Of a stretch of DNA of 64,000 bases, positions 30,911-37,868 are shown piece by piece; position 1 is the first letter of the stretch, and every line of letters begins with the position of its first letter. Where the stretch lies: the NCBI GenBank assembly GCA_903931735.1, contig CAIZDL010000065.1:1-64000 (forward strand), written 5' to 3'. The notes beneath the pieces were generated by a model that saw nothing but the letters and a program-made list of their open reading frames with translations, had not been told where the DNA came from and did not search any database. The translations under genes and the position numbers were made by a program. The DNA is from an uncultured Rhodospirillales bacterium. Lineage in GTDB: Bacteria > Pseudomonadota > Alphaproteobacteria > Azospirillales > Azospirillaceae.

Positions 30911-31034
30911 CGTTTGGGGAGCATTTGGAGGGGCCGGGCCGGTGGGTTCGCCACGGTGGACCCGCGCGGGGGTTTGGTGTATCTTTGCGCATGGTGTCTG
31001 CTCAAGGGCACTGGTAAAAAGCGGCGTTGCGATC

Positions 31035-31967
31035 ATGGCCGATTTCGATTCCTCCGCTCCGTCTCAGGTGAGGCCGGCGGCACCGGCTTCGGGCCGGCAT
31101 CGGGCGCCGCGTCCGCAGCGCAGGCCCGTGGCGTCCGAGGGCGATGCTGGCGGTGATGATTTCGTTGTGGCGCTGACGGCGCCGCGCAAGCCCACACGGG
31201 CTGCTGCCGGAGCCACCACCAGTGTTGCCTCGGCCGACGAGGCCTTTATGCCGGTGCCGGGGCGCAAGCCGGTGGCAGCGCAATCGGCGAAAGCCAACTC
31301 GATGGAGGTTTTTACCGAGAGCGCGCGGTCGGCGGCGCGGATTGCCAATGTCAGTTTTGCCGACGTGATGGCCAAGGCCGCCCAGGAGAGCAATTTTAAC
31401 GTCGATAGCCGCACCAGCGGCAGTTCCGCTGCCGGGCCGTTTCAGTTCATCGAGCAAACCTGGCTCGACATGATCAAGCGCCACGGTTCCGCCTACGGGT
31501 TAGGCAAGGAGGCGGCGCAGATCAAGATGCACCATGGTGTGGCCTCGGTCTCCGACCCCTCCGTGCGTCAACATCTGCTCGACTTGCGCAAGGATGTTGC
31601 GTTGTCGTCGGGGATGGCGGCCCGCTATCTTGACGAGTCGGGCAAGGATCTCGCCCGCGCGCTCCATCGCAAACCGACCGAAACGGAAAGCCGGATGGCT
31701 TATTTCTTGGGTCCGGGCGGCGCGGCGAAGCTGATCAGAGCCGCCCAAAGCAATCCCGATGGGCCGTCGGACGCCGTTTTGCCCCAGGCCGCAGCGGCCA
31801 ACCGGCCGCTTTTTTACGGGGCGGCGGGCGCGCTCTCCAATCGGCAGGCGGTGACGAGGATTTCTCATTTCGTCAGCCATAGCCTCAAGGACTTCGCGGC
31901 GCTCGGCCGGGAGGAGCGCCCCGTTACCACCGACCGGGTGGTATCGCCTGATCCGAATGTCGGTTAG
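31035..31967 (+). CDS. Lytic-transglycosylase (SLT)-like protein
   Basis: DVMAKAAQESNFNVDSRTSGSSAAGPFQFIEQTWLDMIKRHG. Confidence 0.75.
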   Translation: MADFDSSAPSQVRPAAPASGRHRAPRPQRRPVASEGDAGGDDFVVALTAPRKPTRAAAGATTSVASADEAFMPVPGRKPVAAQSAKANSMEVFTESARSAARIANVSFADVMAKAAQESNFNVDSRTSGSSAAGPFQFIEQTWLDMIKRHGSAYGLGKEAAQIKMHHGVASVSDPSVRQHLLDLRKDVALSSGMAARYLDESGKDLARALHRKPTETESRMAYFLGPGGAAKLIRAAQSNPDGPSDAVLPQAAAANRPLFYGAAGALSNRQAVTRISHFVSHSLKDFAALGREERPVTTDRVVSPDPNVG

Positions 31968-31992
31968 AGCATCATGGGCTAACTTTTTGTTT

Positions 31993-32045
31993 TTAGAGCG
32001 GATCAACGCTACGGGGTGAGTCCACCCCGTAGCTGCCCGCTCTAA
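31993..32045. repeat. 53-bp palindromic intergenic repeat, copy 2 (inverted relative to copy 1)
   Basis: ttagagcggatcaacgctacggggtgagtccaccccgtagctgcccgctctaa; inner 11-bp stem gctacggggtg/caccccgtagc. Confidence 0.85.
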
Positions 32046-32154
32046 CTGTTTTTGCGGAATCCTGTTTGCACTGCACCCGCCGAACCCGGTATTGTTTTCC
32101 TGGCGTGATACGCAGCCGGGGTGGGGCGGCGGCGCGAAAAAGTGGGGGCAAGGG

Positions 32155-32622
32155 ATGGCTGGACAGGTTGAAGCGCGGCTGGCGGAATTGGGGATCGAGC
32201 TGCCAAGGGCCCCCGGTGCCGCTGCGGCCTATGTGCCTTTCACGCGGGTGGGTGATTTGCTGTTCGTGGCCGGGCAACTGCCGATGTATATGGGCGAGTT
32301 GCACTTTGTCGGCAAAGTTGGGTTGGAATTCTCGATCGAGGAAGGGCAGGCGGCAGCGCGGCAGTGCGGCGTTAACCTTATTGCCCAGGTCGCCGATGCT
32401 CTCGATGGCGATCTCGACCGGTTGGTGCGCTGCGTGAAGCTGGGTGGTTTCGTTAACACCACGCCCGATTTCCGCGATCATCCCAAGGTGTTGAATGGCG
32501 CGTCGCAATTGATGATTCAGGTTTTTGGCGATATTGGCCGCCACGCCCGGTTTGCGGTCGGGGTCAACTCGTTGCCGTTTGGCGCCTGTGTTGAGATCGA
32601 CGGCATCTTTCAGGTTCGTTGA
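32155..32622 (+). CDS. RidA (YjgF/YER057c/UK114) family protein
   Basis: VGDLLFVAGQLPMYMGELHFVGKVG...RLVRCVKLGGFVNTTPDFRDHPKVLNGASQLMIQVFGDIGRHARFAVGVNSLPFGACVEI. Confidence 0.92.
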   Translation: MAGQVEARLAELGIELPRAPGAAAAYVPFTRVGDLLFVAGQLPMYMGELHFVGKVGLEFSIEEGQAAARQCGVNLIAQVADALDGDLDRLVRCVKLGGFVNTTPDFRDHPKVLNGASQLMIQVFGDIGRHARFAVGVNSLPFGACVEIDGIFQVR

Positions 32623-32628
32623 CCAGTC

Positions 32629-33816
32629 ATGAGCGCGGGCGATCGGGGCACGGTGGGGGCGGGCGACATTTCCGCCGATTTGCTTTTTGGCGTCGGCCGG
32701 GTCGATGCCGCCGACTGGGATGCGTGTGCCGGCGGGGGCGACCCCTTCACCAGTCACGCCTTCTTTTTGGCGCTTGAAAATAGCGGCGCCGTTTCCGGGC
32801 GTACCGGGTGGTTGCCGTTGCATCTGGGGGTGCGGGATCGCTGTTGCCCTGCCAATCCGCGCGGGCGGCTGGCGGCGGTGGTACCGCTCTACCTTAAAAG
32901 CCACTCCTATGGCGAGTATGTGTTCGACCAGGGGTGGGCCGAGGCCTATGAGCGCGCGGGCTTGCAGTATTACCCCAAGCTTCAGATCGCGGTGCCGTTT
33001 ACCCCGGTGACCGGACGGCGGCTGTTGATCCGGCCCGATGCCGACCCGGCGGTGCTGCCGGCGCTGGTGGGAACGCTGGAGCAGGTGGCGCGCCACCAAA
33101 AGGTGTCGTCGATCCATGCCACTTTTTGCACCGAATCGGAATGGCGGGCGCTGGGGGAGACCGGGTGGTTGCAACGGTTGGGGGTGCAATATCATTGGAC
33201 CAATCGCGGCTATCACAGCTTCGACGCGTTTTTGGAAACGTTGACCGCCCGCAAGCGCAAGGCGATCCGTAAGGAGCGGGAAGCGGTGGCCGCCAGTGGC
33301 GTGCGTCTGCACACGCTGGTTGGCGCTGAGATCAAGGGCGAGCACTGGGATGCCTTTCACCGTCACTATGTCGACACCACCGACCGTAAGTGGGGTCTCG
33401 CCTATCTCAACCGGGAGTTTTTTCATTTGTTGGGCGCGGCGATGGCCGACCGGGTGATGTTGGTGATGGCCGAGCAAGACGGCCGGTGGATCGGCGGCGC
33501 GCTCAATCTGATCGGCGATGATGCGCTTTACGGGCGCAATTGGGGCGGGCCTCAGGACATTCCGTTTTTGCATTTCGAGGCGTGTTATTACCGGGCCATC
33601 GATTTTGCCATTGCCCACGGCCTGAAGCGGGTCGAGGCCGGCGCCCAGGGCGAGCACAAACTTCAGCGGGGCTACGAGCCGGTGTTCACCTATAGCGCCC
33701 ACTGGGTGCGCAAATGCGGCGTCCGTGAGGTGCTGGTCCAACATTTGGAGCAGGAGTGTGCGGCGATGGTGGCGCTGAAAGCCGAGTTGGACGCCGCTCT
33801 CCCCTATCGGGCGTAA
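32629..33816 (+). CDS. COG3146-type GNAT/FemAB-like N-acetyltransferase
   Basis: NPFTSH-like start (GDPFTSHAFFLALENSG), KRKAIRKERE, EAGAQGEHKLQRGYEPVFTYSAHWV. Confidence 0.88.
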   Translation: MSAGDRGTVGAGDISADLLFGVGRVDAADWDACAGGGDPFTSHAFFLALENSGAVSGRTGWLPLHLGVRDRCCPANPRGRLAAVVPLYLKSHSYGEYVFDQGWAEAYERAGLQYYPKLQIAVPFTPVTGRRLLIRPDADPAVLPALVGTLEQVARHQKVSSIHATFCTESEWRALGETGWLQRLGVQYHWTNRGYHSFDAFLETLTARKRKAIRKEREAVAASGVRLHTLVGAEIKGEHWDAFHRHYVDTTDRKWGLAYLNREFFHLLGAAMADRVMLVMAEQDGRWIGGALNLIGDDALYGRNWGGPQDIPFLHFEACYYRAIDFAIAHGLKRVEAGAQGEHKLQRGYEPVFTYSAHWVRKCGVREVLVQHLEQECAAMVALKAELDAALPYRA

Positions 33817-33826
33817 CGGTCCATTG

Positions 33827-34081
33827 CTAATCCTCGGGCAGCCGCCGTTTGGTGTTGCCATCCCGCGATTCGACGGCAATGGCGATCAAGGCCACCACCC
33901 CTCCCCAGAGCACGAAGATGTAAACGAACAACACCGGCCAGCCCATCAAAGTCACCGGTTGTCCAAATACCCGGAGCAGGGGCGGCGTGAAGGCAACGAC
34001 GGCAAATAAAAACAGCGCGATCAACCGGTCATTGCGGTAGGCGACCGGCGGCACCACATTGTCGGGGGTCGAGGAGGTCAT
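33827..34081 (-). CDS. Small two-TM protein, resembling small proteins found beside symporter-type sensor kinases
   Basis: RLIALFLFAVVAFTPPLLRVFGQPVTLMGWPVLFVYIFVLWGGVVALIAIAVE; 4-nt overlap with the upstream gene. Confidence 0.65.
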   Translation of the reverse strand: MTSSTPDNVVPPVAYRNDRLIALFLFAVVAFTPPLLRVFGQPVTLMGWPVLFVYIFVLWGGVVALIAIAVESRDGNTKRRLPED

Positions 34082-36312
34082 GGCGAGCGCTCTGTGGTTT
34101 GGGTGCCGATAAACGTATTGACGGCGCGCAGGAGGTCCCCAAGGGTGACGATATCCCGGTGGCGCAGCAGATCGATTTGAGCCAGCAGGACCGCCGCGGT
34201 GATCAGGCTGTCGCCAAGCGCGGTGTGGCGGTCGATGGCTGAAATGCCAAGCTGGCTGGCGAGGCCGTCGAGAGAGTGATCGGCCTCCCGTCCTTGAAGC
34301 ATCATCGAGATCAGCGAGGTATCGATCACCGGGTTTGGCAGTCCCCCGCCATCGGCCGCGCCCGCGCGCAGCAAGGGCAGATCAAGGGCCGCATGGTGGC
34401 TGACCAGCACAGCGCCGCCAGCAAAGCCTTTGAACGTGGGCAGCACGGCATCGATTCCCGGTTGGTCGCTCACCTGTTGATCGGAAATGCCGTGCCGGGC
34501 GGTGGCCTCTGGCGGAATCGGGCGGTCGGGATTGACCAGCGTTTGGAAGGGCTCGCCAATCAATATCCGCCGGTTTGCGATCCGAACGGCAGCGATGGCG
34601 ATGATTTTGTCGGGGTTGGCCGGGGCGGGGTTGCACGGGGCCGTGTTGGCGGGATCGGGGCCGGTGGTTTCGGTATCAAACACCACGTAGGTCAGGGTGC
34701 CGAGGGGTGTCGACAGGCCCGGTGTGTCGTCAAGCTCGGATTTCAGCACCGTAAAGTCGATGGCCTCAACCGGAATGGCGCGGCGCGGCGCAGTCTTGAC
34801 GGTGGGCGCGAGGTTGCCGAGCGCGGGGGGCAGCGGCAGGCGCAGGCGGGCGCGACCATCCGGCCGGCTTTCGCTCCAAAAGTCGCTGCGATGGTGGCGC
34901 AGGACATCGCCAACCGTAAGGCCGCCCAGGGTGGCAGGCAGGGGATCGGCCTTCCAGTGCTCGATGATGCTCCCCGGGATTGCGGCGCCGGTCCAGATCA
35001 GATCGAGGTAGATCCAGCGGGCGGCGGGCTCGGCGGAAAGGTCAAACTCGGTGGCGCCGTTGGTCTTGGTAATCCGTTCGATAAGGTGATCGATCAAGAC
35101 CGCAAGGCTAAAGCTATCCCCATGGAGCCGGCAGGGAATGCCGGTTGGAGTGAGGGTAACACCGCGATGGACAGAGACCCGGTGGCAGACCAATTCGATC
35201 AAGGTTAGTGAACGCAAATCGTTCATCGGCCAGCTACCAGTGATGGTGGCCCGGTATTGCTCGCCAATTTGTTCCAGATGGCGGGTAAGTGTCGCGCATT
35301 CGGTGCGCATGGCCTCTTCGAAGGCGCGCAGTTGGCCGATTTCGAGGTCTGGGCAGGTGTCGAGGGTTTCCATCACCGCGCGCAAGTTTCCGAGCGGGGT
35401 GCGCAAGTCTTCGGTGGTGGCGCGCAGCAGCGCGTCGCGGCGGCCAAGGGCGGCCAACTCGCGGGTCGCGTCGGTGAAGGTCAGCACGTAGCCGGTGACG
35501 GTGCAATTGTTGATCACCGGACCGGCGCCTTTGATAACGCCATCGTGGAAGACCAAGCTCATCCGGCCGTCGAGCATAATGCGCCCGTCGGGGGTGCCGC
35601 CGATGAACCGGCCGGCATCGCTGTCGGCATATCCGGCTTGGATGCCGGCCTGGCGAATCAGCCGCTCCAGGGTGTGGCGAACCGGGTCCACCAGCATCAC
35701 CGAAATGAGCGCTGTGCCGGGCCGAAGCTCGGGTGTGCCGCCAGCGTGCTTGGGTTGGAGCAGCTCATAGGCGGCCCGGTTGTGCAACGTTACGTGGTGA
35801 CGGATGGTGCAGACCAGCACCCCCTCGTGGAGGTCTTGGAGGATTGCGGAAAGCCGGGTGCTGGTCTCGGCACTTTCTGCCTCGGCCTTGGCGCGCGCGT
35901 GTTCGATATCGCGGCGCGCGGTATCCAACTGCTCGGCCAGGGCGTTGACCGCCTCGGGCAGGGGCGATATGTCCGGGTAGTCGTCGGCGTCGATCCTGAG
36001 GATCGCCGGGCCATGACCTGTCAGGTGGTGGGTTTCGCTGGCGAGGCGCTCGATCGGCCGCAACAGGCAGCGATTGACCGAAAACCACAGCCAAGCAACG
36101 GTGCCGATCACCAATCCCGCCAGCAGTGCCCCTTCATGTTGGGCCTGGGGGGCGTTTTCGCCGCTGACCAGCGTGGGGATTAGCGCCGCCGCGACCGAGG
36201 CGGTAACGCCGGTCACCAGGAACAGCAACGCAATGACGCGCCAATTTGTTTGCTCGGGCTCGCCTGTGAGCGGAGCTTCTTCAGGCAGGTCTAATTTGGG
36301 GGGGGCGTGCAT
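34078..36312 (-). CDS. Membrane HAMP/PAS degenerate histidine kinase fused to a C-terminal DnaQ-like 3'-5' exonuclease
   Basis: N-terminal TMs; degenerate H-box ATTEDLRTPLGNLRAVMETL; C-terminal DEDDh motifs VVFDTETTG, SHHAALDLPLL, HTALGDSLIT. Confidence 0.88.
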   Translation of the reverse strand: MHAPPKLDLPEEAPLTGEPEQTNWRVIALLFLVTGVTASVAAALIPTLVSGENAPQAQHEGALLAGLVIGTVAWLWFSVNRCLLRPIERLASETHHLTGHGPAILRIDADDYPDISPLPEAVNALAEQLDTARRDIEHARAKAEAESAETSTRLSAILQDLHEGVLVCTIRHHVTLHNRAAYELLQPKHAGGTPELRPGTALISVMLVDPVRHTLERLIRQAGIQAGYADSDAGRFIGGTPDGRIMLDGRMSLVFHDGVIKGAGPVINNCTVTGYVLTFTDATRELAALGRRDALLRATTEDLRTPLGNLRAVMETLDTCPDLEIGQLRAFEEAMRTECATLTRHLEQIGEQYRATITGSWPMNDLRSLTLIELVCHRVSVHRGVTLTPTGIPCRLHGDSFSLAVLIDHLIERITKTNGATEFDLSAEPAARWIYLDLIWTGAAIPGSIIEHWKADPLPATLGGLTVGDVLRHHRSDFWSESRPDGRARLRLPLPPALGNLAPTVKTAPRRAIPVEAIDFTVLKSELDDTPGLSTPLGTLTYVVFDTETTGPDPANTAPCNPAPANPDKIIAIAAVRIANRRILIGEPFQTLVNPDRPIPPEATARHGISDQQVSDQPGIDAVLPTFKGFAGGAVLVSHHAALDLPLLRAGAADGGGLPNPVIDTSLISMMLQGREADHSLDGLASQLGISAIDRHTALGDSLITAAVLLAQIDLLRHRDIVTLGDLLRAVNTFIGTQTTERSP

Positions 36313-36359
36313 ACCGCAGCTTACTCCGGCGGCCGATGCCTCGTTTTTGGGGCTGGTGC

Positions 36360-36740
36360 CTAGGCCGGCTCTTCGACTGTGAGGTATTTGCGGACGGTGC
36401 TGACCAGATCTCGTGTGGAAAATGGCTTGGTAATATAATCGGTAGCCCCGAGCGCCATGCCTTTTTCCCGTTCAACGTCGCGACTCTTGGCGGTCAGCAT
36501 AATGATCGGCAGGTCTTTGTAGGCGGGATTGGCCCGGATCGTTTGGCAGACATCGAATCCGTCTCGTTTGGGCATCATCGCATCGAGCAAAATCAGACTC
36601 GGAGTCGATTCTTCTAGTGCAAAAATAGCTTCCTCACCGTCGCGCGCAACACGAACCACAAATCCGGCTTTTTGCAGAAGTACCTGCAACGACAATAAAA
36701 TGCTGGGCTCGTCGTCAGCAACCAAAATAGTGGGTTTCAT
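36360..36740 (-). CDS. Single-domain response regulator (CheY-like)
   Basis: ILVADDEPSILLSL...LILLDAMMPKRDGFDVCQ...IIMLTAK...GATDYITKPF. Confidence 0.95.
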   Translation of the reverse strand: MKPTILVADDEPSILLSLQVLLQKAGFVVRVARDGEEAIFALEESTPSLILLDAMMPKRDGFDVCQTIRANPAYKDLPIIMLTAKSRDVEREKGMALGATDYITKPFSTRDLVSTVRKYLTVEEPA

Positions 36741-36810
36741 GGCGTGTTTCCCCTAGGAATCTCTTTTTTAACCGGTCCTTCAACCGACCAGCTTGATTTT
36801 TAAGGTTATA

Positions 36811-36846
36811 TGCCGAAGCGTTCGGCAACCTGTGAGTGACAGGTTG
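36811..36846. promoter_or_regulatory. Two adjacent perfect hairpins in the divergent intergenic region upstream of the mamX-like gene
   Basis: tgccgaa-gcg-ttcggca (36811-36827) and caacctgt-gagtg-acaggttg (36826-36846). Confidence 0.5.
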
Positions 36847-37049
36847 GCCTTCGCCCACACATTGCCAAGGTATGTCTAGCAACTTTACAAAATAATGGCA
36901 ACCTTGCCGGCCCGTCGTTTTGCGGTATGGTGCTAACTCGTTTTGCTGGCGTTGATTTTCCGCGCCGCTGGACAGAACCGGGTCGGCTGGTCTATACGGC
37001 TGGGGTGCGCGGGTGGGCGGCGAATCGGCAAAACTTTATTGGCGTTGGC

Positions 37050-37868
37050 ATGAAAATCAAGCTTCCCGAGCGGCAGGACTTGGCAGCCTGGATCATGGCG
37101 CTGGGTGTCGTCTTTGGTATGGCGATGTTTTTGACTGCGGTGTTCAACGGCAATCCGTGGAATGATCACACCTATGCCAAGGCGTCTCCGATTATCGCCG
37201 GGATGCCCGGGCCGCATCGCGATGGCCGCGAAAAGATGATTTGTTCGAGTTGCCATATTGTGGTTCCGGCCAAGCAGGTTGCGGGACCGGCGACGTGGCG
37301 TTTGCCCATTGTTCAGGGCACCAAGGCCCCGCATGTCGATGGCCGGGAGAAGGTGGCCTGTGCCACCTGCCACACTATTTTGGTGAAAGACACGGCGGCT
37401 GCCGCAACCGGCGCGCGTCTTCAGCCCACTCAAAAGGTGGGGGCTGCGTCGCCGAAGGTGGTAACCGTTGCGCTTCCCGTCGATCCCGTTGGGGCGCCGC
37501 CCGAACAGATTCTCTCTCCTGAGGCTCATGAGTGGTTTGTTGCTTATAGATTTCAGGGCAATGTTAAGCGCGTCTCGGGGACCGGCAGTCAAACTGTTTG
37601 GGGCGATGTGTATATTCTGGTCGATGATGGCATCAATGACCCGAGTTGGATCGATTTGGCGCCGCGTTTATTTTTACAATCTGGCGGCTGTTACGTTCGG
37701 CCCGGCATGTTTGTTAAAGGCACAGCCTATCGGGACCCAAATGGCGGGCCCGGCAGTCTTGGCTATGCAAAAAGTATTATGGTAAACGGCGAGTTGTGCG
37801 CTTTGCGTGACTCTCACCTTAACGGTTTGTGGGAAGACGCAGGGGGAGCCGATGTCGAAGAACCTTGA
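37050..37868 (+). CDS. mamX: MamX-like magnetosome protein: membrane anchor plus two tandem magnetochrome-type CXXCH domains
   Basis: N-terminal TM; PIIAGMPGPHRDGREKMICSSCH and PIVQGTKAPHVDGREKVACATCH; directly upstream of and overlapping a mamZ-like gene. Confidence 0.82.
   Translation: MKIKLPERQDLAAWIMALGVVFGMAMFLTAVFNGNPWNDHTYAKASPIIAGMPGPHRDGREKMICSSCHIVVPAKQVAGPATWRLPIVQGTKAPHVDGREKVACATCHTILVKDTAAAATGARLQPTQKVGAASPKVVTVALPVDPVGAPPEQILSPEAHEWFVAYRFQGNVKRVSGTGSQTVWGDVYILVDDGINDPSWIDLAPRLFLQSGGCYVRPGMFVKGTAYRDPNGGPGSLGYAKSIMVNGELCALRDSHLNGLWEDAGGADVEEP

Noticed and set aside
31993-33879. 628-codon minus-strand ORF covering RidA and the COG3146 gene
   Set aside because: Both plus-strand genes are confidently recognised; the antisense translation has no domain-like character.
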